Assembly: GCF_000331575.1 (NCBI RefSeq)
Contig: NZ_KB223527.1
Span: 1,461,842 to 1,525,841 of the forward strand
Direction of reading: 5' to 3'
Length of the DNA: 64,000 nt
DNA from: Calidifontibacillus oryziterrae
Lineage (GTDB): Bacteria; Bacillota; Bacilli; Bacillales; Bacillaceae_J
The position numbers and the translations under genes are program-made. A model generated the notes under the pieces. It had not been told where the DNA came from and ran no database searches. It worked only from the letters and a program-made list of their open reading frames with translations. Shown piece after piece: positions 1 to 7,513 of this stretch. Position 1 is the first letter of the stretch; each line of letters starts with the position of its first letter.

Positions 1-367
1 GTTTGAATTTGCTTTGAACGTGTGTCGTAAAAGCTTTTACGATTTCATGATCGCCACGAAACTTAAACTGAGCTAACAGTTCTTTTAAAAAGTCATTGTA
101 ATCAAAAATTGATATGTTTCTGGTTAATGTTCCCGTCCACTCCACGTCTTGCTCCCAGCGGTAACAATCGTGGCAAATATCTTTATTTTGAAATTCTGTT
201 GGTAACTTCGAAAATGGTCGACTGCAAATACGACATTGCTCTCCGTATATTTCTTCTAATTTCGAACTGCAAATTTTGCAAATTTCAGGATGAACTGGAC
301 TTGATAAGAAAAGATGCTCCCAGCTTATGATTTGGTCAATTGGGTTGTGGCATAGTAAGCAATACAA
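1..367 (-). CDS. comFC: ComFC, competence phosphoribosyltransferase-like protein (3' end beyond window)
   Basis: Partial gene: the N-terminal 122 codons are visible and the rest runs off the left edge. Translation from a TTG at 367 gives MYCLLCHNPIDQ, then two further CxxC pairs (residues about 35-38 and 49-52) and a CHDC pair, the N-terminal zinc-ribbon of ComFC/GntX proteins. The visible part ends just as the phosphoribosyltransferase fold should begin (LAQFKFRGD, typical of the family). The TTG is preferred over an in-frame GTG nine bases upstream because the SD AAAGGAGG lies eight bases before it and overlaps the GTG. It follows comFA by 37 bp, so the two are probably co-transcribed. In B. 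subtilis comFB lies between them; it is absent here. The family is needed for DNA uptake in competence. Confidence 0.9.
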   Translation of the reverse strand, partial: MYCLLCHNPIDQIISWEHLFLSSPVHPEICKICSSKLEEIYGEQCRICSRPFSKLPTEFQNKDICHDCYRWEQDVEWTGTLTRNISIFDYNDFLKELLAQFKFRGDHEIVKAFTTHVQSKFK

Positions 368-404
368 TTTGTTCACCTCCTTTCCTCGTTTTCATCGCTT
401 CCCC

Positions 405-2117
405 TTAATCTACCAATCCTAGCTTTTGCCCTTTTTGATTCATTGTTACGATTTGGTTTCTAGCTGCGTTCATTGCATGTGTTTTTCCATAGTGATAAAA
501 AATCACTTCACCAGTTGGATATTTAGGGCTGCGCCCAACTCTTCCTGCTATTTGTACAAGTGCACTTTCGGTAAAAATATCATCTTCCGCTCCCAAAATA
601 GCAACATCTGTATTCGGAACGGTAACCCCTCTTTCTAATATTGTTGTAGTCACGAGAATGGGAATACTCCCTCCACGGAAGGCTTGGACTTTTTCTTTTC
701 TGTTTGGGTCTTCGGCATGAACACCTTCTATGTTTGAGTTTTGTTGCTTTAATATTTGGACGACTTTATATTGTGTTTCGATATGTGGGACAAAGAGAAA
801 GGCTTGTTTTTGTTGTTGTAAGTGGGTTGCGATCCAAGTGATGACATTTGGCGGGAGTTGCTTCTGTTTCTTCATTCTTTTTTGCCAGTTGCCACACCAT
901 TTGAATATCGGAACTGGTAGCGGCTGACGGTGATAGCGGGCTGGAATGGTGACCGTTGATAAGGTCCTTTTCTTTGCTTGTAGCTGGAGAGTTTGATCAG
1001 GTGTTGCCGAAAGGTAAATTGTAGCTGAATGTTCTTTTTTTGATTTTCTTACTGCAAATTTTAACATCTCGTCAACTGAATATGGGAAAGCGTCGACTTC
1101 ATCAATAATAACAACATCAAAATTCCGGTAGTAGCGCAAAAGCTGGTGTGTGGTAGAAATCGTCAGTTGGGCGGTCTTTCCACGGTCTTCACTTCCACCA
1201 TAGAGTGGGATAATATTTGTGTCAGGAAAGGCTTGCTTCAGTCGAGGTGTTAATTCGAGGACAACGTCAGTCCGTGGAGTTGTAATACAAATACGTTTGT
1301 TTTGATCTAGTGCTGATTGGATCCCTTTAAACAGTACTTCCGTTTTCCCAGATCCACATACGGCCCAGACTAATAAATCAGTATTCGCATTGATCGCATT
1401 CATAACAGCATATGATGCTTTTTGCTGACCTAGTGAAAGTTGACCGTGCCAATTTAGAATATGTTTTTTACGTTCAGGCCCCTGGAGATGCCAAGAAGGA
1501 TCCTGCTGGGTTTGTGAAGGATTATGAGATTTAAACTGTAACTCCACCGAACGCGATGAGGCATCAAGCTGATTTAGTGAAGGTATATTATTTTTATAAA
1601 CTGTAGGAGGTCCAGTCCAAGTAATTAAAGGAGTACATTGACTTACCCTACCCATTGTGATGCATTTTCGGCAATAAACACAATCGTCATTGCATCTCGC
1701 ACAATGAAACGAGGCGAATAGATGCTGAGACTCATTGCCGCAGCGACAGCAGTGATATAGGTTTTGGTGCGTTGTCATTCCATGATTTATTTTTAGGTAT
1801 CTATTTAAATAGTGTTCGTGGAATTGTTTAAGGTCATGCGCTGAAATAATTCCGTGATTATATTTTAGATAACCATTTAAATAATGCTCTTGAATTTGTT
1901 CAATTGGAAATGGTATTTCATCTAAAAGGAGCGCTTTGCCTTGCAGGTATGTTTGAAGGTCTTCTGAGAATTTATATTGTAGGTTTAGTTTTTGTTGATG
2001 GAGATTTTTAATGTGATAGATTGATTGAAATATAAGTTTCTGTTTTTGGTCATAGGTTGTCAAAATTTCAGGCAACAAAAATTCTTTGTTATTCTCTTTA
2101 AAAATAGCAAATCTCAT
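405..2117 (-). CDS. comFA: ComFA, DEAD-box ATPase for DNA uptake
   Basis: Late-competence helicase-like ATPase that helps pull single-stranded DNA through the ComEC channel. From the chosen start the protein has a unique N-terminal region, a four-CxxC zinc finger (about residues 123-152), Walker A AVCGSGKTE (about 252-260), DEVD box (about 340), SAT motif III, and C-terminal helicase motifs including QIAGRVGRSP. At about 570 residues it is longer than the 463 of B. subtilis ComFA. Part of the excess is an imperfect tandem duplication before the zinc finger: HYLNGYLKYNHG and HYLNRYLKINHG, about 24 residues apart. Start: an in-frame GTG (2129) and ATG (2126) lie on or against the SD AAAGGTG; the ATG at 2117 (MRFAIF) has better spacing. 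A LexA-like palindrome lies 36 bp upstream. Confidence 0.93.
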   Translation of the reverse strand: MRFAIFKENNKEFLLPEILTTYDQKQKLIFQSIYHIKNLHQQKLNLQYKFSEDLQTYLQGKALLLDEIPFPIEQIQEHYLNGYLKYNHGIISAHDLKQFHEHYLNRYLKINHGMTTHQNLYHCCRCGNESQHLFASFHCARCNDDCVYCRKCITMGRVSQCTPLITWTGPPTVYKNNIPSLNQLDASSRSVELQFKSHNPSQTQQDPSWHLQGPERKKHILNWHGQLSLGQQKASYAVMNAINANTDLLVWAVCGSGKTEVLFKGIQSALDQNKRICITTPRTDVVLELTPRLKQAFPDTNIIPLYGGSEDRGKTAQLTISTTHQLLRYYRNFDVVIIDEVDAFPYSVDEMLKFAVRKSKKEHSATIYLSATPDQTLQLQAKKRTLSTVTIPARYHRQPLPVPIFKWCGNWQKRMKKQKQLPPNVITWIATHLQQQKQAFLFVPHIETQYKVVQILKQQNSNIEGVHAEDPNRKEKVQAFRGGSIPILVTTTILERGVTVPNTDVAILGAEDDIFTESALVQIAGRVGRSPKYPTGEVIFYHYGKTHAMNAARNQIVTMNQKGQKLGLVD

Positions 2118-2152
2118 TGTATTCATCACCTTTCTCTCTACTTTAATAAGCA

Positions 2153-2164
2153 GAACAAATGTTC
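2153..2164. promoter_or_regulatory. Candidate LexA (SOS) box
   Basis: The palindrome GAAC-AAAT-GTTC matches the Bacillus LexA/DinR core GAAC-RNRY-GTTC at every specified position. It lies between comFA (start 2117, minus) and the small coiled-coil gene (promoter 2174-2202, plus), so it could affect either. With eight fixed bases, one chance hit in a 64-kb window is possible. Regulation by LexA is inference only. Confidence 0.4.
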
Positions 2165-2173
2165 TTTATTTGC

Positions 2174-2202
2174 TTGTAGTTCTTAATTTACATTGATATA
2201 AT
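2174..2202 (+). promoter_or_regulatory. SigA-type promoter of the 53-residue coiled-coil gene
   Basis: A -35 TTGTAG (2174-2179), exactly 17 bp, and a perfect -10 TATAAT (2197-2202) precede the SD AAGGAGG and the GTG start at 2225. Confidence 0.6.
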
Positions 2203-2224
2203 AGATTTTAAGGAGGTGAAACTA

Positions 2225-2386
2225 GTGGATAATGAATTGAAAGAAATGAACGCATTTAGGAAGGAAACAAATGAGAGATTTGATCATGTTGATCGTCAAC
2301 TTAGATTTTTCGATGCAGATTTAGAAGGAATGAATCTTGAAATTGCTACACAAAACCGAGAAATAAAAAAATTAAAAAATGTCTAA
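2225..2386 (+). CDS. Small coiled-coil protein, 53 residues
   Basis: Function unknown. GTG start at 2225 with SD AAGGAGGTGA eight bases upstream, a SigA-type promoter just before it and a hairpin with T-run just after it, so this is a complete monocistronic unit. The product (MDNELKEMNAFRKETNERFD...) is highly charged with a heptad pattern (F-HVDRQL-FF-ADLEGMNLEI) predicting a short coiled coil. It resembles the coiled-coil proteins at 4032-4325 and 48823-49356 in composition and in its 'R-FD-VD-QL' phrasing. It is divergent from comFA and convergent with degV. Confidence 0.7.
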   Translation: MDNELKEMNAFRKETNERFDHVDRQLRFFDADLEGMNLEIATQNREIKKLKNV

Positions 2387-2392
2387 CGAGAA

Positions 2393-2430
2393 GCACTAAC
2401 AGAAATAATCCTGTCAGTGCCTTATTTTTT
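2393..2430 (+). terminator. Bidirectional rho-independent terminator
   Basis: Stem GCACTAACAG (2393-2402) with CTGTCAGTGC (2411-2420), an 8-nt loop, then CTTATTTTTT. The one mismatch becomes a G-U pair on the minus transcript. It serves the small gene on plus and probably also degV, whose stop codon lies in the T-run. Confidence 0.75.
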
Positions 2431-3267
2431 ATACCAACCTAGACCAAGTGCTCCTTCTCCTAAATGAGTACCGATTACCGCACCAAAATAGCTTATATCG
2501 ACTTCGACATTGTTATATGTTAATTCGATTTGATTTTTGAGTTCCTCGGCCATTTCCGGACGATTCGCATGAATAACAGTCGCTTTAATTGGTACTCCTA
2601 TAGTCGCATCCTCGGCAAATAGCTCTAAAATTCGTTTAATTGCCTTTTTCTGTGTTCGAATTTTTTCAAATGGAACAATTTTTTTATCCACAAAATGTAA
2701 TAACGGCTTTACTTGAAGCAAGCTGCCAATTAAAGCTTGTGCTCCGTTTAAGCGACCGCCACGCTGTAAATGTGTTAAATCGTCAACCATAAAATAAGCC
2801 CGCATTGATTGCTTCATTTCATTGAGACGATCTAGTATTTCTTCAGGATCTTTTCCTTTTAATGCCATTTCAGCTGCTTCAAGGACGTAAAACCCTTGTA
2901 CCATCGCACTTATTTCTGAATCGAATGAATAAACTTTAATATCCTCAACCATTTCACCAGCTGTAACTGATGCTTGATACGTTCCGCTAATTGCACTAGA
3001 TAAATGGATCGAAATAACTGCATCATACCCTTTATCCGCTAACATTTTAAACGTTTCCGCAAACAAACCAATTGCTGGCTGAGATGTTTTTGGTAGCTCT
3101 GTGGCTGTCTTTACTTTTTCATAAAAATCTTCTGCACTTATTTCGAGTTCTTCTTGGTAAGACTCTGTGCCAAAAATAACATTAAGCGGGCATATTTCTA
3201 TATGTAATTGTTCGCGCAATTCCTTAGGTATGTAAGCCGTACTATCCGTAACGATTGCTGTTTTCAT
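2422..3267 (-). CDS. degV: DegV family fatty-acid-binding protein
   Basis: The 281 residues match DegV over full length: N-terminal IVTDSTAYIP, the TSQPAIGLF segment, SSAISGTYQ lipid-contact region and C-terminal FGAVIGTHLGEGALGLGW. DegV/FakB proteins bind a single fatty acid and, in species with FakA, present it for phosphorylation; no fakA is in view. Start ATG at 3267 with SD AAAGGAAGG. In B. subtilis the gene sits between degU and comFA. Here it keeps comFA as neighbour, but flagellar genes separate it from degU by about 10 kb. Confidence 0.93.
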   Translation of the reverse strand: MKTAIVTDSTAYIPKELREQLHIEICPLNVIFGTESYQEELEISAEDFYEKVKTATELPKTSQPAIGLFAETFKMLADKGYDAVISIHLSSAISGTYQASVTAGEMVEDIKVYSFDSEISAMVQGFYVLEAAEMALKGKDPEEILDRLNEMKQSMRAYFMVDDLTHLQRGGRLNGAQALIGSLLQVKPLLHFVDKKIVPFEKIRTQKKAIKRILELFAEDATIGVPIKATVIHANRPEMAEELKNQIELTYNNVEVDISYFGAVIGTHLGEGALGLGWYKK

Positions 3268-3364
3268 CGTTTACCTTCCTTTAACTAAATACTTTTAAAT
3301 TATTTGCTCTTCATTACCAATAACTATATTTTACATGAAAGAAATTAAGATTTCATCTAATAAT

Positions 3365-3394
3365 CTACAAAACAAAAAGAGGCTTTCACCTCTT
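3365..3394 (-). terminator. Rho-independent terminator of the YaaR-family gene
   Basis: On the minus strand AAGAGG-TGAAAG-CCTCTT is followed by TTTTGTTTTG, about 85 bp after the stop codon at 3478. The stem is only 6 bp. Confidence 0.55.
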
Positions 3395-3477
3395 ACGTAT
3401 TATATATGAATAGCTTTTTAAATAAGAATAACTATTTAAGCATAAAAAAGCAATTTCGTACTTCAGGTTCTCTTCTC

Positions 3478-3915
3478 TTACGCATATATATTAATTAGTA
3501 ACCCTTTTATTTCACCAACCATCCCTAATATATCTAAGCTGGTTTTTTCTTTATCCAAAACCGCATTTGTTAAATCAATTAGTTTTTTATCTACTTCTTT
3601 GACAATTTTATAAATTTTTGTGCGTCCGCGGCGGTTGAAGCCTCGGCGTTCTTCAAGCTGCAAGCCGTTCTGTACAGCTTCATCCATAAATTCTTTTACC
3701 ATTTTCTTATATTTGCGCAACTCATCAATTGTTCTTGACTCCGCGAGGACCTTGCCTTGGTCTTCAATATCTTGAACAAGTTGGGTTAATTTCTCATGGA
3801 CCATTTGTTGACGGTTTTTACCCATTACTTCTTGGAAGGAAACACTTTCTGTTGGTCCAGTACTTTTCGCTTTAACTTTATTTAGGCTGGTTCTCCCAAC
3901 TTTTTGTACATCCAT
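3478..3915 (-). CDS. YaaR family (DUF327) protein
   Basis: The 145-residue product begins MDVQKVGRTSLNK, the hallmark of DUF327/YaaR, and matches that family in length (B. subtilis YaaR about 146). A 20-codon upstream extension is open, but the ATG at 3915 has the SD AAAGGCGG at eight bases and gives the family-typical N-terminus. The family is largely alpha-helical; its biochemical role is not established. Placement in a flagellar cluster downstream of flagellin, rather than near dnaX/recR as in B. subtilis, suggests a motility link, but this rests on context only. Confidence 0.85.
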   Translation of the reverse strand: MDVQKVGRTSLNKVKAKSTGPTESVSFQEVMGKNRQQMVHEKLTQLVQDIEDQGKVLAESRTIDELRKYKKMVKEFMDEAVQNGLQLEERRGFNRRGRTKIYKIVKEVDKKLIDLTNAVLDKEKTSLDILGMVGEIKGLLINIYA

Positions 3916-4031
3916 ACTTACTACCGCCTTTATTCTTTGTTTAGGGTGTGTTAGAAGACAAACTATCTTTTTCACTTTCGGTTGATGAATTAGACTTGAT
4001 CTCGTCCAGCTTAGGCATTGAATTCTATTAT

Positions 4032-4325
4032 CTATTTTGCAGCACTCTTTATAACTCTTATTTCCACATCTTGTTTTTCAATTTTTTGCTCAATTCTTTC
4101 TATTTTCACTTCAAGGGTGGATAGCTTTTCATAGGTTTGTGTATATCCATCAAATAATGCTTTTTGGTTTGCATCCGTTTTATTTTCAAACAGAATTAAT
4201 GTCTGCTCAAGTTTATCTACTTTGTCCTCTACTTTAGCCAAATCTTGTTTGGTTGCCATGTTAGATTTAATTTCTTGCATTTCAACATACATTTTTTCTA
4301 GCAAATCAAAAGCCTTTTGTTCCAT
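4032..4325 (-). CDS. Coiled-coil protein of unknown function, 97 residues
   Basis: The ATG at 4325 (MEQKAFDLLEKMY) is chosen over a TTG six codons upstream because GGGCGGTGG lies about seven bases before it. The protein is almost entirely heptad repeat (VEDKVDKLEQTL, LEVKIERIEQKIEKQDVEIRVIK). The MATKQDLAKVE segment is common in small Bacillus coiled-coil proteins of no known role. An extended -10 (TGCTATAAT) lies upstream, so it is probably transcribed separately from hag, with the hag terminator between them. No functional assignment is possible. Confidence 0.75.
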   Translation of the reverse strand: MEQKAFDLLEKMYVEMQEIKSNMATKQDLAKVEDKVDKLEQTLILFENKTDANQKALFDGYTQTYEKLSTLEVKIERIEQKIEKQDVEIRVIKSAAK

Positions 4326-4358
4326 AGAAGAACCACCGCCCAATTTACTTATAGATTT

Positions 4359-4364
4359 ATTATA
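4359..4364 (-). promoter_or_regulatory. Extended -10 element upstream of the 97-residue coiled-coil gene
   Basis: On minus, TGC-TATAAT carries the TGn extension. No good -35 is seen at 17 bp; the nearest candidate, TTTCAC, is at 19 bp. Confidence 0.4.
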
Positions 4365-4464
4365 GCATTTACAGCTTTTTTGAGTGAAATCTTTTTAATT
4401 GGATTTGGATAATTCATCGAACCTGACTAAATATACTGCCTTCTCAATGAAGGTTAGATTTAAA

Positions 4465-4502
4465 TAATTAAAATTGGGACAAGGTACCTGTCCCCTTGTC
4501 CC
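4465..4502 (-). terminator. Terminator of the flagellin gene
   Basis: A 9-bp perfect stem GGGACAAGG / CCTTGTCCC begins six bases after the hag stop codon and is followed on minus by AATTTTAATTATT. The stem is strong, as expected for a very abundant mRNA. The opposite flank is A-rich, so it may work both ways. Confidence 0.7.
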
Positions 4503-4508
4503 AAAAAA

Positions 4509-6506
4509 TTAACCTTGTAATAATTGAAGTACGCCTTGTGGCAATTGATTCGCTTGTGCAAGCATAGCTTGCGCTGATTGATTAAGTATATTATTCTTTG
4601 TAAACTCCGTCATTTCCAACGCCATATCAGCATCGCGAATACGAGATTCAGCTGCTGTTAAGTTTTCGTGCGTTGTTTGTAGGTTGTTAATTGTATGCTC
4701 TAAACGGTTTTGTGTTGCCCCAAGCTTAGAACGAACTGCAGATATTTGGTTGATTGCTTTTTCAACGTTAAAGATTGCTAAATTCGCATCTTTGTTAGTA
4801 AGTACACTAAGTTCGTCTATTCCTAATTGAACCGTACTCAATTGTGGCACATCAATGTTTACGTTTTGACCAGTATTGGCTCCAATTTGGAATGAAAGTG
4901 CTTTATTTGTTAAATCAAATTCTGATTTACCTTGTTTCGCATTTACCCCAAATACCATTTCTAGGCCGCCATGATTAATTTTGCCATTTCTAGTTGTTAA
5001 CTCTTTCTTAAATGTAATTGGAGTTGGGTTACCATCTTCCATTCTTGAAACCGATACTTCCATATTAACCTCAACTTGTACTTTCGCTGTACCTGCTTGA
5101 GTGATTTGTGAAGTATCTATTGTTACTTTTCTACCAAACTCAGTGCCAATAGTTTGAACGGAACCTTTTTGGGCACCAACCTCCGCAGCTAATTTCCCAA
5201 TTGAGAATCCATCTGGATCAAATACTTCAATTGTCGCACTACTTGATTCTTCATTATAATTTGTTACGACAATTGCATACTCACCTAAAGCTAAATTACT
5301 ACTACCAACTTCGAACTCACTAACACCAGTCTTTGTAGCTGCATACATGTCTAATGAAAATTGACCATCTATATCTAATTTACCGTTAACAGTTGTCGCG
5401 CCAGAAACGGTTGCAACATCATTGCCGTCAGCATCCTTTATCGCAACGGTATATGTTCCTTCAACAGTTATGGTAGCTTCACCATCTTTTGTTATACCAC
5501 TAACATCAAGTTGTACTATTTTATTTCCACTTCCAAAATCAACTGTAGTATCTCCGTCAACAACACTTTTTGTTCCAATCAGTTGATTATTAGCATCAAA
5601 TATAGATACTGTTGCTGACCCTAAAGCTCCAGAACCATCATCAACAAAATCTTCTACAACAACCTTGTATTCGCCTAATGGTAATTCCGATGTTGCTGGA
5701 TCTTTAATGAATTTGGCGTTTGTTCCAATATCAACGCCAGGATCAGTAGCATCATCAATAGTAGCATCTTCAACTTGGGGGGTACCAGTTACATTAACAG
5801 TATATGTCCCAGGCTCTACACCCGTCTGATCAGTAATTGTTGGTGCATTCACAAGATTTGTTTTTGCAGCTTCATCCTTTTTAAATTTTGAATCTATCAT
5901 TACTACATCTAATACTGTATTTTGGCTAATTCCTGCTCCTGGCTGATTCAATGAAAATTGAAATTCCGGTGTGCTTTCAACTGAAATTTCATATTGACCT
6001 GTTTGTAGTGAAGGATCAGTAACAATTGGTACTTTTTTAATATTCGTATTTTCCATTTCTCCTACTCGATATTGAGTATCAACTGCACTGGAGCCATCTA
6101 ATAATTTACGAGTGTTAAATTCAGTTTTTGCCGCAATACTATCAATTTCTAACTTTAATTGGTCGATTTCTTTTTGAATCGCTTCGCGATCTTCTACAGT
6201 ATTTGTATCATTGGCAGCTTGAACAGCTAGTTCACGCATACGTTGTAGCATGGAGTGGACTTCTGTCATTGCACCTTCTGCTGTTTGCATTAAAGAAATA
6301 CCATCCATGGAGTTTCTTTCAGCTTGATTTAAACCACGGATTTGCGAACGCATTTTTTCAGAAATTGCAAGGCCGGCAGCATCGTCTGCAGCACGGTTAA
6401 TACGCAAACCAGATGACAATTTTTCTAAATTTTTTGATGTAGATGATTGGTTTAAATAAAGATTACGATATGCATTTAGTGCTTGAATATTGTGGTTTAT
6501 TCTCAT
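4509..6506 (-). CDS. hag: Flagellin, large (665 residues)
   Basis: Main filament subunit. The N-terminal D0/D1 region (MRINHNIQALNAYRN to about residue 145, including LSSGLRINRAADDAAGLAIS) and the C-terminal D1/D0 region (from about 575, ending QAMLAQANQLPQGVLQLLQG) are typical and pack into the filament core. Between them lies about 430 residues of variable surface domain. It contains two diverged repeats of about 115 residues, at roughly 274-390 and 404-518, each opening with LGEY and containing 'VSIFDANN' or 'IEVFDPDG'. B. subtilis Hag has about 304 residues. A GTG two codons upstream lies too close to the SD AAAGGAG; ATG 6506 gives the canonical MRINHN start. It lies 50 bp after fliS with no promoter between, so the SigD promoter at 7021 may drive both. 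Confidence 0.95.
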   Translation of the reverse strand: MRINHNIQALNAYRNLYLNQSSTSKNLEKLSSGLRINRAADDAAGLAISEKMRSQIRGLNQAERNSMDGISLMQTAEGAMTEVHSMLQRMRELAVQAANDTNTVEDREAIQKEIDQLKLEIDSIAAKTEFNTRKLLDGSSAVDTQYRVGEMENTNIKKVPIVTDPSLQTGQYEISVESTPEFQFSLNQPGAGISQNTVLDVVMIDSKFKKDEAAKTNLVNAPTITDQTGVEPGTYTVNVTGTPQVEDATIDDATDPGVDIGTNAKFIKDPATSELPLGEYKVVVEDFVDDGSGALGSATVSIFDANNQLIGTKSVVDGDTTVDFGSGNKIVQLDVSGITKDGEATITVEGTYTVAIKDADGNDVATVSGATTVNGKLDIDGQFSLDMYAATKTGVSEFEVGSSNLALGEYAIVVTNYNEESSSATIEVFDPDGFSIGKLAAEVGAQKGSVQTIGTEFGRKVTIDTSQITQAGTAKVQVEVNMEVSVSRMEDGNPTPITFKKELTTRNGKINHGGLEMVFGVNAKQGKSEFDLTNKALSFQIGANTGQNVNIDVPQLSTVQLGIDELSVLTNKDANLAIFNVEKAINQISAVRSKLGATQNRLEHTINNLQTTHENLTAAESRIRDADMALEMTEFTKNNILNQSAQAMLAQANQLPQGVLQLLQG

Positions 6507-6556
6507 TTTCACAAATCTCCTTTTATCTTTGTTCTATCGTTCTATATGTTTGGATA

Positions 6557-6985
6557 TTATTTTTCATCCATTAAAATATTTTTTTCATAAGCCATCGCTT
6601 TTTGTCTAGCTCCAGTTGAAGCCGGGTTATCTTTTTTCTTCAACGCTTCATTCCACGCCATTGCAACTGGTTCTAAAGCTTTTATTACTTCTTCAATAAT
6701 CTTCGGATCTTTTTTATAGTTTGCTTCAACGACTTTATCTGCCATATAGTTGTATAAAGCATCTAGCTGATCTGCAATAATACCTGCTTCATAATTTAAG
6801 CCAGCTCCTAAGCGATGCAAAATGTCATTTGCTTTTTGCAGCTTTTTATTGGCAATTACAAAGTCTTTATTATTGATATTTTCGATTGCTTCTTCTAAAT
6901 AAGTTAGGCATGCTTCATATAGAAGAGCGGTGATTTCTTGAGGTGATTTCTTATATAGTGCGTCCTCTGTTAATATGCCAGTCAC
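6557..6985 (-). CDS. fliS: FliS, flagellin export chaperone
   Basis: The 142-residue product from GTG 6985 (SD GGAGG, 10 bases upstream) shows the FliS helical pattern: YKKSPQEITALLYEACLTYLEEAI, ANKKLQKANDILHRLG, IADQLDALYNYMADKVVEAN and a C-terminal PVAMAWNEA helix. FliS binds the flagellin C-terminus in the cytoplasm and prevents premature polymerisation; it also contacts FliW in Bacillus. An upstream in-frame extension to 7057 would overlap the SigD promoter and lacks an SD, so it is rejected. It is followed by its client gene hag. FliD, usually adjacent, is not in this window. Confidence 0.9.
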   Translation of the reverse strand: MTGILTEDALYKKSPQEITALLYEACLTYLEEAIENINNKDFVIANKKLQKANDILHRLGAGLNYEAGIIADQLDALYNYMADKVVEANYKKDPKIIEEVIKALEPVAMAWNEALKKKDNPASTGARQKAMAYEKNILMDEK

Positions 6986-7020
6986 GGAATGTGCACCTCC
7001 AGTTTTATTATCTGTTCTTT

Positions 7021-7046
7021 TTATCGGCGAAAGATGATAGAGTTTA
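7021..7046 (-). promoter_or_regulatory. SigD-type flagellar promoter of fliS-hag
   Basis: On minus, TAAA (7046-7043), 14 bp, then GCCGATAA (7028-7021), very close to the Bacillus SigD consensus (TAAA - about 15 bp - GCCGATAT). It lies 36 bp upstream of the fliS start. No equally good match is seen between fliS and hag. Confidence 0.8.
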
Positions 7047-7213
7047 ATAGTTATCATTTGAATTTTTTCACTTAATTAGTTGAATACATTATTTTTAGGT
7101 ATTTGTTGTTTATTCAAAATTGTTTACGAAGCTCGATTCATCCATCCAATTTATTAAATATTTAGTCTAGGGGTCCACTTGATACAGACATTATCCCAAT
7201 GGTTGATCCGCCA

Positions 7214-7513
7214 CTAGTAGTTCTTTTCCATTTCTTCAATAAGTAGTAATATTTCTGCCATGACTGAATAAAGTTGCGGCGGAATGTTATCCCCAAGATC
7301 CATGTCTAAAAGATTCTCAACCAGACTTGAATCTTCTTGCATATGAATATTGTTCTTTTTAGCTAACTCGATAATTTGTCGAGCAACTTGTCCCTTTCCG
7401 TGTGCAACGACAACAGGTGCTTTACTTGAGTCTTCGTCATATTTAATAACCGCTGCTGACGGACCGTTGATATCTTTCCGTTTTTTCTGATTGTAATATT
7501 TTGATACTCTCAT
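7214..7513 (-). CDS. ylqH: FlhB C-terminal-domain-like protein (YlqH type)
   Basis: The 99-residue soluble protein corresponds to the cytoplasmic domain of the flagellar export switch FlhB: AAVIKYDEDSSKAPVVVAHGKGQVARQIIELAKKNNI and a LYSVMAEILLLIE terminal helix. The autocleavage motif NPTH of full-length FlhB is replaced by NGPS, so it resembles an already cleaved FlhB-C lacking the membrane part. B. subtilis has such a paralogue next to YlqG, as here. The ATG overlaps the stop of the FliK-like gene by four bases (ATGA), indicating translational coupling. It may interact with its FliK-like partner as FlhB does with FliK in substrate-specificity switching; this is inference. Confidence 0.85.
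   Translation of the reverse strand: MRVSKYYNQKKRKDINGPSAAVIKYDEDSSKAPVVVAHGKGQVARQIIELAKKNNIHMQEDSSLVENLLDMDLGDNIPPQLYSVMAEILLLIEEMEKNY

Noticed and set aside
109..330. Plus-strand open frame of 73 codons opposite comFC
   Set aside because: No SD and antisense to a clear zinc-finger coding sequence.
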